Positions 39,911 through 46,416 of a stretch of 64,000 bases of DNA are shown in pieces. The notes beneath the pieces are model-generated. The model saw only the letters and a list, made by a program, of their open reading frames with translations. It did not search any database and was not told where the DNA came from. Within the stretch, counting starts at the first letter, position 1; every line of letters begins with the position of its first letter. This stretch comes from Bacteroidales bacterium WCE2008 (GTDB lineage: Bacteria; Bacteroidota; Bacteroidia; Bacteroidales; UBA932). The stretch spans positions 1 through 64,000 of the forward strand of contig FUZM01000004.1 in assembly GCA_900167925.1 (NCBI GenBank). The letters run 5' to 3'. A program made the translations under genes and the position numbers.

Positions 39911-42691
39911 TTATTCTGCATTTTCAAACCCGAAGTATCTATCTTTCTTCCAGACAGGCACACCATGTTTCATCCACGCTGGCATCGGAGCCCCTTTCAG
40001 ATAATGGTCAAAGAACTGCTGCAACCTGATGCTCAAGTCCTTGCAATTCCTTCTCTCGACGAGATTATGGGCCTCTTTGTTATACTGGAGCAGCCATGCC
40101 GGCTTCTGGAAACGGCGCAGGTCAGAGAAGAACTCGATGCCCTGGTACCATGGAACAGCTCCGTCATTGTCGTTGGCCATGATCAGCACCGGAGTCTGGA
40201 CCTTGTCCACATGGAAGATAGGAGAATTCTCGATATAGAGGTCAAGTCCGCCCTCGTCCCAGATAGACTTTCCGATACGGCTCTGTCCATGTTCATACTG
40301 CATCGCGCGCACATGGCCCGATTCCCAGCGGATTCCACCGTATGCGCTGGTCATGTTGCCCACAGGCGCGCCAGCTCCGGCAGCCTTGTAAAGATTTGTC
40401 CTGGTGATAAGGTATGCCACCTGATAACCGCCCCAGCTCTGACCCTGGATCGCCATGCGGTCGCGGTCGATGAAGCCATACCGGTCGCACATGGCCTCGG
40501 TGCCGGAAACGATGCAGTTGTATGCGCTCTCGCCAGGATGCCCCGTCTTATAGACAACGTCCGGGATGAACACAGCATAACCGTTGCTGACATACATCGG
40601 CACATTCACCACCGAACGGGACGGTGCCGGAGTGCGCGGCGAGAACATGGTCTCAGAGTTTTTCTCATAGAAATAGACCATCAGAGGGACCTTCTCCCCT
40701 TCTGCAATACCTTCAGGAATGAACATCAGTCCGTCGAGAGGCGTGCCGTCATATGCAGTCCAATGGACGAGTTCCACATCGCCCCAACGGTAATCCGACT
40801 GCTGAGGATTGATCTTCGAGAGTCTGGATGCAGAAGCTACCCGGCTCTGCAGAGTCTGCCTGCGGAGGGCTCCCGGAGATACATAGAGATTGGCAGGAGT
40901 GCGGAAATTACCCTTGGTGAAAGCTATGACGTCGGCCTTTTCAGCGACTACCGGACTTCCGAAAGAATACCCGTCGAGGAAATGATCCGTCTTTACCTTT
41001 CCGAAGAAACCGTCCACATAACCGTAACCGTTTTCTTTCGTGGTCTCACTGAATGAAGTAAGCCATATCCTGTCCTTAGCCGAATAAGGATGACCGAGAC
41101 CGAGCCTCTGGTCAGCGGCAGTAAACCCATGATCGACAGGATCCCCGTGACGGAACTGAACTTTCACAGGACGACCGTCAGTCAGTTTCTGGATTGAACT
41201 GCCGTCAGGAGCGAACCGGAAAAGATCATACCTGTCGTTAATCAGCACATACTCGTCCCCTTCGGTCCATTCAGGACGATAATCATACGGCTCCGGGAAC
41301 ATCGGCCTGTCGTTTTCCTCATCATAGAAAGCCGTCCTGCAGTCTGCGGTAAGATTGAACTGCTCCCCGGTAGCGACCTTGTATGTATGCCACTGCCAGT
41401 CGTCACAGTCGTACCAATACAGATATTTCCCTTCAGGAGAGATCTCCGGCGTTCCGGAAACCTTGTGCAGGACTTCCCGGCGCGAACCATCCTTCAGAGA
41501 GACCAGACTGACGTCTGTATATTCATTCGAATCCCATGCAGAGGTGAGCCTGTAGGCGGTATTGTCAACGGAAAGCGCCCAGTCGCCGTCTCCGCCCTGA
41601 GTCAGGGAGATCTCGTCAAAGAAAGACCCGGCCAGACGGACGACTTTGCCGTCATCGACCACGGAGAGATAGGTCTTGTTCTTTATCTGTTTTTCCTTTA
41701 TCCTCTGCTGAGGAGGAGTAAGGAAAGCATCATAGTTCCAGATGTCCACGAGAGCCGTCTCGAAGTCATACAACGTCGAATCCTTCGGCGGGATATATTC
41801 GCCAAGTCCGAGAAAGACGCGGTCGCCTGAGGTGGAAAAGAACGGATCGGCGTTCTCATTGACGACCAGACCGTCAGCGCCCTTGTATGAAGCAGGCACC
41901 AGTTCGGAGAGTGTTCCGTCGGAATAGATATTGACGGAACAATGTCTGGAGGCATCTTCGAGGGTATCGGACGACGACAGGAAAACCAGCTTGCGGCTGC
42001 TGCGGTCGAAGTTCATGGAACCGTAGAACGGCAGATCACGCGACAGGGTATCCCGACGGCCCGCAGAGAGATCGCAGAGCACAATGGCGTCGATTGAAAG
42101 ACTATCCTTCTTATCTTTTTCGAGAGTGACGGCAAGGGACTTCCCGTCACGGCTGAACACATAAGACGAAGCATTTTTCAAAGTATCGACCGATCCGGAC
42201 GCTGGATTCACGACAACGACGCCCTTCTTGTACTTATATGCGGCGAAAGGCATCGAATCATGGCCGGTCTTGAACGACTCGACGTCCTTATATTTCACAA
42301 CCGAGAAATCTGAAAGGCGTATTACCGCAAGGGAATCCTTCGGCATATCATCCTTTTTCTTCTTATCGATCTTAGCCTTGCGGGTCGTGGCGAATTCCGG
42401 ACGTATGCGGCAATAGGCCCAGTCAGAGTCCGGTGAAATAGACAGACCGTTTCCGCGGGGAATCTCAAGAGTCCTTCCGGTAGCGATATTCCGGATATAA
42501 AGGGTTCCGTCCCCTTCCTGAGGATTTACAGTCCAGGAAAGATATTTCCCGTCAGGAGTGATAACAGTTGCAGCGACACGCTGCCATCCGTCATATACGT
42601 CGTGGTCAAGCGCCTTTTTGGGAGTCTGCGCAGCGGCACCGAGAGTCAGGACGAATCCGGCCGCCACGGCAGAAATTCTTAATAAATTCAT
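39911..42691 (-). CDS. Secreted S9-family peptidase (prolyl oligopeptidase-like)
   Basis: This is a serine peptidase with an N-terminal propeller and a C-terminal alpha/beta hydrolase domain, probably periplasmic. The start at 42691 gives a signal peptide (MNLLRISAVAAGFVLTLGAAAQT). The triad is Ser752 in IQGQSWGGYQ, Asp in NDNDGAVPW and His in KEAHNL. At 926 residues it is longer than dipeptidyl peptidase IV (about 720) and resembles the large S9 enzymes of Bacteroidales. Substrate specificity is not readable from the sequence. Confidence 0.9.
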   Translation of the reverse strand: MNLLRISAVAAGFVLTLGAAAQTPKKALDHDVYDGWQRVAATVITPDGKYLSWTVNPQEGDGTLYIRNIATGRTLEIPRGNGLSISPDSDWAYCRIRPEFATTRKAKIDKKKKDDMPKDSLAVIRLSDFSVVKYKDVESFKTGHDSMPFAAYKYKKGVVVVNPASGSVDTLKNASSYVFSRDGKSLAVTLEKDKKDSLSIDAIVLCDLSAGRRDTLSRDLPFYGSMNFDRSSRKLVFLSSSDTLEDASRHCSVNIYSDGTLSELVPASYKGADGLVVNENADPFFSTSGDRVFLGLGEYIPPKDSTLYDFETALVDIWNYDAFLTPPQQRIKEKQIKNKTYLSVVDDGKVVRLAGSFFDEISLTQGGDGDWALSVDNTAYRLTSAWDSNEYTDVSLVSLKDGSRREVLHKVSGTPEISPEGKYLYWYDCDDWQWHTYKVATGEQFNLTADCRTAFYDEENDRPMFPEPYDYRPEWTEGDEYVLINDRYDLFRFAPDGSSIQKLTDGRPVKVQFRHGDPVDHGFTAADQRLGLGHPYSAKDRIWLTSFSETTKENGYGYVDGFFGKVKTDHFLDGYSFGSPVVAEKADVIAFTKGNFRTPANLYVSPGALRRQTLQSRVASASRLSKINPQQSDYRWGDVELVHWTAYDGTPLDGLMFIPEGIAEGEKVPLMVYFYEKNSETMFSPRTPAPSRSVVNVPMYVSNGYAVFIPDVVYKTGHPGESAYNCIVSGTEAMCDRYGFIDRDRMAIQGQSWGGYQVAYLITRTNLYKAAGAGAPVGNMTSAYGGIRWESGHVRAMQYEHGQSRIGKSIWDEGGLDLYIENSPIFHVDKVQTPVLIMANDNDGAVPWYQGIEFFSDLRRFQKPAWLLQYNKEAHNLVERRNCKDLSIRLQQFFDHYLKGAPMPAWMKHGVPVWKKDRYFGFENAE

Positions 42692-42711
42692 ACTCGTATT
42701 AGTTTGGAGCA

Positions 42712-42719
42712 CAAATATA
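42712..42719 (-). promoter_or_regulatory. Candidate -7 box for the S9 peptidase gene
   Basis: TATATTTG on the minus strand fits TAnnTTTG and ends 20 bases before the start at 42691, which supports that start over the in-frame codon 21 bases upstream. No clear -33 element. Confidence 0.45.
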
Positions 42720-42839
42720 ACAAAAAACCGCTATCCATACCATCCTTGCCGCAACAGAGCTGTCAGCTGGCGATAGCTCTTCCAAGATTCCACATGCAAG
42801 ATTTTGTGCTTTTGTACGTTATTTATAAAAAAGACGATA

Positions 42840-43247
42840 ATGAAGACACTCAGGACATTGATGTGCGCAGCGCTGCTGGTGGCAGGGCTGGGCGGATGCG
42901 AGAAGATCGACATGAACAATTTGGAAGGGACCTGGACCGAGCAATACGATCCATCAGTCTTTGCCATGGATGGCTCCGTGACGTACACCTTCGACGGGAA
43001 AAATGGTTATCAACTTCACGTTTATGATGCACTAAGTGGCGAATCTCACGACTACAACGGCCACTATGCCATCGACCTGATCAACAAAGGTACCATTACC
43101 CTCAATCCGGAGATGTCTGACGACAGCAAAGTCACATACAAGATAGTGAAGCTGACATCGAAGGAGATGGAATGGCAGAAGGAGGGCACGACCTATTCTA
43201 AGGGAACCTGGGGCTCTGATTACCGGCATTTTGTGCGGAGAAAGTAG
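42840..43247 (+). CDS. Small lipoprotein, lipocalin-like
   Basis: A lipoprotein signal ending LGGC (residues 1-20) is followed by a short beta-rich domain of about 110 residues beginning LEGTWTEQYD, similar in layout to the lipocalin-like lipoproteins of Bacteroidales. I chose the ATG at 42840 because it starts the signal peptide directly. It is the first gene of the accessory block and is convergent with the XRE regulator, 10 bases away. Function unknown. Confidence 0.75.
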   Translation: MKTLRTLMCAALLVAGLGGCEKIDMNNLEGTWTEQYDPSVFAMDGSVTYTFDGKNGYQLHVYDALSGESHDYNGHYAIDLINKGTITLNPEMSDDSKVTYKIVKLTSKEMEWQKEGTTYSKGTWGSDYRHFVRRK

Positions 43248-43257
43248 ATCTGCTTAC

Positions 43258-43500
43258 TTAATCCGCATAAATGTCCTCCTCCATCTCCGTTCCTTCCGGG
43301 TCTGGCTGATAGTCCAGGATGTCACCGGGAACACATTCCAGCACCTTGCAGAGTTTGTTGAGCGTAGTGAAGCGAATGGCACGGCCTTTCCCTGTTTTCA
43401 GCAGGGAAAGGTTGGTGAGAGAAATGCCGATTTTTTCGGAGAGTTCCGAGAGTTTCATGTGCCGCTCCCAGAGGATTTTGTCAAGGTTTACCGTAATCAT
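43258..43500 (-). CDS. XRE-family helix-turn-helix regulator
   Basis: The 80-residue protein is almost entirely one Cro/CI-type helix-turn-helix domain (KLSELSEKIGISLTNLSLLK, then LNKLCKVLECVPGDILDY). It overlaps the DUF2975 membrane protein gene by 4 bases (ATGA), a pairing seen widely in Bacteroidota and Firmicutes. A regulator controlled by, or controlling, the membrane partner is likely. The target genes are unknown. Confidence 0.9.
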   Translation of the reverse strand: MITVNLDKILWERHMKLSELSEKIGISLTNLSLLKTGKGRAIRFTTLNKLCKVLECVPGDILDYQPDPEGTEMEEDIYAD

Positions 43501-43973
43501 ATCGCCAGGTTGCTGTCTTTAGCGGCCAGGTAGGCCATTTTGTAAAGTCCGGCAAAGAGCAGGACGATGATCGGGACCAGGATAATGCTTGAGTCCAGCA
43601 TCAATTCTGATTCCCCTTTTACCACAGCGCTGTAATTACTGTTGACAAAAGTAAGAAGGACTGATAACAGAGCCGCCCAGCGGATGACGGAAATGTTGGA
43701 TTTAGGGAAGATTTCACCCTTTGCCAGCCCCCGGTTGATCCGGTGCAGAAAAATGCAGCACAGGATGAAAAGCGCCGTAAAGCCGATGAAACGAGTCGCC
43801 AGGATGAAGATCTGCCAGCCCTTGACATCCGGATTCCAAGTCAGGGGAACAATATAACTGTCCACCCACAGCTGTGCAATCATCTCCCAATAGAGATAGG
43901 CAAGCGCCAGACCACCAATGATGAGGGTCGCAATAGAAAGCCTCTTAATGCTCTTTTGTGTTGAATTCTTCAT
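43497..43973 (-). CDS. DUF2975 membrane protein
   Basis: The 158-residue protein has four predicted membrane helices (about residues 13-33, 53-77, 95-113 and 127-150) and matches the DUF2975 family. It is translated first and coupled to the XRE regulator by a 4-base overlap, so the two probably work as a membrane sensor and regulator. A broken piece of a second copy lies about 1 kb away (44572-44678). Confidence 0.88.
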   Translation of the reverse strand: MKNSTQKSIKRLSIATLIIGGLALAYLYWEMIAQLWVDSYIVPLTWNPDVKGWQIFILATRFIGFTALFILCCIFLHRINRGLAKGEIFPKSNISVIRWAALLSVLLTFVNSNYSAVVKGESELMLDSSIILVPIIVLLFAGLYKMAYLAAKDSNLAI

Positions 43974-44008
43974 AATGTTATAAATTTTTGTTTCGCTTTC
44001 TCAATAGA

Positions 44009-44016
44009 CAAAGATA
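44009..44016 (-). promoter_or_regulatory. Candidate -7 box for the DUF2975-XRE pair
   Basis: TATCTTTG on the minus strand fits TAnnTTTG, 35 bases before the DUF2975 start. The expected -33 element is not clear. Confidence 0.4.
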
Positions 44017-44100
44017 ATGCCAATTTTACGAAAAGCATAAAATATTTTAACGATTTTCATAAAATCAACATCTAGTACCAGGAATCTTTGGGTTCCACGA

Positions 44101-44535
44101 ATGAAAAGGAACGGACAGGTTTACCAAAAAATGATTAGATTTGTGTCTGACAACTATGTTTCAAATCAAGATCCTTTGGAAGACTATATACTTAAAGAAA
44201 TCGACCGCCTGGGCGAGATGATGCTGATGATAGCCCGGAAGCTGGGTCTGCTGGATGGCAATATGCCAGACTATTCCCTTACGGATGTCAAAGACGAGTT
44301 TGGCAAGGCCGGCTGCCCGATTGATCTGGACATGTTACTTCAGCAAGAGAATCCTGTACGGTATCTTGTGGAAAAGGAGAAATTGTCAAACTACGGATTA
44401 GAGACCATGATCGATATCATCTTCCATTCTGACTTGGACGAAGCCAGGAAGATGGCACTGCTAAGCGATAGCCTCGAATACCTGGACGGCAAAGGGTATT
44501 TCTCCTTCAGTCTCCACTCGCTGATTGACGACTGA
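44101..44535 (+). CDS. Unknown cytoplasmic protein
   Basis: I do not recognise this 144-residue protein. It has no signal peptide or membrane segment and looks mostly helical and acidic (DPLEDYILKEIDRLGEMM, later LETMIDIIFHSDLDEARK). A second Met at residue 11 (44131) is an alternative start. It is the only plus-strand gene between the DUF2975-XRE pair and the CAT-like gene, with no co-transcribed neighbour. The sequence composition resembles a real coding region. Confidence 0.6.
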   Translation: MKRNGQVYQKMIRFVSDNYVSNQDPLEDYILKEIDRLGEMMLMIARKLGLLDGNMPDYSLTDVKDEFGKAGCPIDLDMLLQQENPVRYLVEKEKLSNYGLETMIDIIFHSDLDEARKMALLSDSLEYLDGKGYFSFSLHSLIDD

Positions 44536-44571
44536 AATGCGAAACTGAATTATTACTTGAACAAATCGGTC

Positions 44572-44678
44572 GAGCAGGACGATGAGAGGGATCAAGGTAA
44601 TGCGGGTCCAGCATAAATACAGATTCCCATTTCACCACAGCACTGTAATTACTGTTGACAAAAAGTAAGAAGGGCTGA
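44572..44678 (-). pseudogene. Broken fragment of a second DUF2975 gene
   Basis: These 107 bases align with 43557-43664 inside the intact DUF2975 gene at roughly four out of five positions, including the run CTGTAATTACTGTTGACAAA. Compared with that gene there is one deleted and one inserted base, so the frame is broken, and nothing similar extends on either side. The encoded trace FVNSNYSAVVKWES matches FVNSNYSAVVKGES of the intact protein. It lies 16 bases beyond the CAT-like stop on the same strand. Confidence 0.75.
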
Positions 44679-44693
44679 GTGTAAAACAGTGAG

Positions 44694-45317
44694 CTAAAGG
44701 TGTAGCCGGTCAATGACAATTTGGAGACCCGCCAGAAATTGCCCGGCATGAGCGCCATCCATCTGTGTGTGGTGAAATTGGAAAGAAATGGGAAGTTTAT
44801 ATCGGAAAAACTTCTTTCTGTATCTGCCCCAAATAATGAATGGATTATTGAAAATACCGCTGTTCATGCCTACAGCGCCGTCAATCTCGGTATCAATGAT
44901 GGCCGACGTTCCAATAACCATGCATTCATTTGACAGATCCCTGTCTTGGCAACTCTCCGCCACCCTCGAAGTATATTCCAGGTATTGATTATTGAACTGC
45001 GCCAAATCTTCTAAGAAACGGATGTCGCATGACGACACTTCTCCATCTTTGTTCTTGACGATGGAATTGACCGCAAGAAAGTCGTATTGAATCAATTTGT
45101 CTCCCACGGGGAGCACATAAAACTCTTTAATGGAAGATGCAGCTTTTCCAATGCACCAGTCCAATAGCATATTGAACTTGTAACCCCTTTTCCGACTAAT
45201 TCTTACCAACCGTGTAACATCAATCGTCTTAAAGAATGTGACCATTGGATTAGGAGCCTTCATCCACAATTCAAATGCCTGGGCGCGACTAGTTTCTTTT
45301 GGATTAATCTCACGCAT
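44694..45317 (-). CDS. CAT-like O-acetyltransferase
   Basis: The 207-residue protein belongs to the chloramphenicol acetyltransferase (CatA) fold family, with catalytic His183 and the Asp187-Gly pair in FHHTQMDGAH near the C-terminus, where CAT has His195 and Asp199. The start at 45317 follows the DUF4846 stop by 17 bases; a longer reading frame upstream would overlap that gene. Many Bacteroidales CAT-like proteins are not proven to acetylate chloramphenicol, so resistance should not be assumed. Confidence 0.82.
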   Translation of the reverse strand: MREINPKETSRAQAFELWMKAPNPMVTFFKTIDVTRLVRISRKRGYKFNMLLDWCIGKAASSIKEFYVLPVGDKLIQYDFLAVNSIVKNKDGEVSSCDIRFLEDLAQFNNQYLEYTSRVAESCQDRDLSNECMVIGTSAIIDTEIDGAVGMNSGIFNNPFIIWGRYRKKFFRYKLPISFQFHHTQMDGAHAGQFLAGLQIVIDRLHL

Positions 45318-45334
45318 AAATACTGAATTTAGTT

Positions 45335-46123
45335 TTAGAACTTCTTCAGCTGATACGAATAGAACGTCCATTCCGGAAAGCCGAATGTCATGGTGTTCTC
45401 GTCGAAGATATACCAAGGAGAAACGGTCTCGTCGTTGAGATTCGTCACAATATGGATGTCCTGCGCCGGCATGTAACTCTGGGCTACCATGATGGCCTTG
45501 CGTCCTTTATCGTCCATGGCCAGGTCTACGATAATCATGGCGTGGCCCGGTGTACCGCCAACGATGAAAACATCGCCAATCTTGACATCGGCCTTGGTGG
45601 TTTGTTTGAGTTCCTTGGAAAGCGATAAGGTTCCTGCATAGGAGAATACCATATTGAGGTACTTCCGGAAGGCATTGTAGCCATAGTCAGGCTCCCCGGC
45701 CTTGTACCATTCGACCTTGTTACCTTTGACACTGATCCGATAGCCTTCGGCCCATTTGGAGTAATCAGCCCTGAAGCCGTTGGTGAAATTGAAATGGATG
45801 GCGGAATACTGCTTGGAACGCCAGAGGTATTCGGCCCTGAGGCGAATACAGGCATCGGCACACTGCTGCAGGTCCGACTTGCCGATTTCCATGTCTAACA
45901 CAGCGTAAGCACCGCCCTGCCAGTACTTGACAGATCCGTCGTATAGATGGACTTTACTACCCTCCGGCTTCAGCGGAAGCTTACGGAGATATGTTCCAAA
46001 GCCCGAAGCCTCAACCCTTGAGAATCCAGATGGAGCAGGAATGCTTCCGACGGTTCGCTGGGCAAAGGCATCGATACAGAGGAAAGATGCCAATGCAATT
46101 ATTATGAGTGACTTGTTCTTCAT
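45335..46123 (-). CDS. DUF4846 secreted protein
   Basis: A signal peptide (MKNKSLIIIALASFLCIDAFAQ) is followed by a 240-residue domain of the DUF4846 family, with conserved stretches such as AYVLDMEIG-like AYAVLDMEIG, DVFIVGGTPGHAMIIVD and AQSYMPAQDIH. The role is unknown; the GxxGHAMIIVD pattern recalls cysteine-peptidase-like folds but I see no certain catalytic pair. The start at 46123 was chosen because the frame further upstream runs through the tRNA gene. It is probably co-transcribed with the CAT-like gene. Confidence 0.82.
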   Translation of the reverse strand: MKNKSLIIIALASFLCIDAFAQRTVGSIPAPSGFSRVEASGFGTYLRKLPLKPEGSKVHLYDGSVKYWQGGAYAVLDMEIGKSDLQQCADACIRLRAEYLWRSKQYSAIHFNFTNGFRADYSKWAEGYRISVKGNKVEWYKAGEPDYGYNAFRKYLNMVFSYAGTLSLSKELKQTTKADVKIGDVFIVGGTPGHAMIIVDLAMDDKGRKAIMVAQSYMPAQDIHIVTNLNDETVSPWYIFDENTMTFGFPEWTFYSYQLKKF

Positions 46124-46202
46124 TTGATAGCAGAGCGGCCAATTTTGCCAAAAATCTTTATTTACATTAATTGTACCAAAAACTGAGAATGAAAGTGAAA
46201 AC

Positions 46203-46230
46203 AAAAAAACCCGCTCAAATTGAGCGGGTT
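46203..46230 (-). terminator. Rho-independent terminator after tRNA-Phe
   Basis: The arms AACCCGCTCA (46208-46217) and TGAGCGGGTT (46221-46230) form a perfect 10-bp stem with a 3-base loop, followed on the minus strand by a run of seven T. It starts 5 bases beyond the tRNA 3' end. Confidence 0.9.
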
Positions 46231-46234
46231 TCAG

Positions 46235-46307
46235 TGGTGCTGGGAAGAATCGAACTGCCGACACATGGATTTTCAGTCCATTGCTCTACCATCTGAGCTA
46301 CAGCACC
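46235..46307 (-). tRNA. tRNA-Phe (anticodon GAA)
   Basis: The 73-base cloverleaf has acceptor stem GGTGCTG/CAGCACC, a D-arm with TAGCTCAGATGG, anticodon loop CTGAAAA on stem ATGGA/TCCAT, and T-loop GTTCGATTC. The CCA end is not encoded. A stable-RNA promoter lies at 46325-46355 and a terminator at 46203-46230. Confidence 0.95.
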
Positions 46308-46324
46308 GTTTTGTTTTGGGATTG

Positions 46325-46355
46325 CAAAGATAGGTAAAATTTGTTTCTCTGCAAA
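46325..46355 (-). promoter_or_regulatory. Promoter of tRNA-Phe
   Basis: TTTG (46352-46355) is followed by exactly 19 bases and TATCTTTG (46325-46332). The tRNA begins 18 bases further on. The core is shared with the leftward promoter at 85-115. Confidence 0.85.
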
Positions 46356-46416
46356 TTTATTTATGAAAAAATATTAAAATTTTTCTTACCCAAAACACAG
46401 CTTCCAAAGCAACTGA

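Noticed and set aside
44507..44758. Minus-strand frame covering the DUF2975 remnant
   Set aside because: It joins the broken fragment to the end of the CAT-like gene in another frame; a chance open frame, not a gene.
45318..45416. Longer N-terminus for the CAT-like protein
   Set aside because: It would overlap the DUF4846 gene's coding end; the start at 45317 gives the usual CAT length.
46124..46264. Longer N-terminus for the DUF4846 protein
   Set aside because: The frame runs through the tRNA-Phe 3' end and its terminator; the signal peptide begins at 46123.
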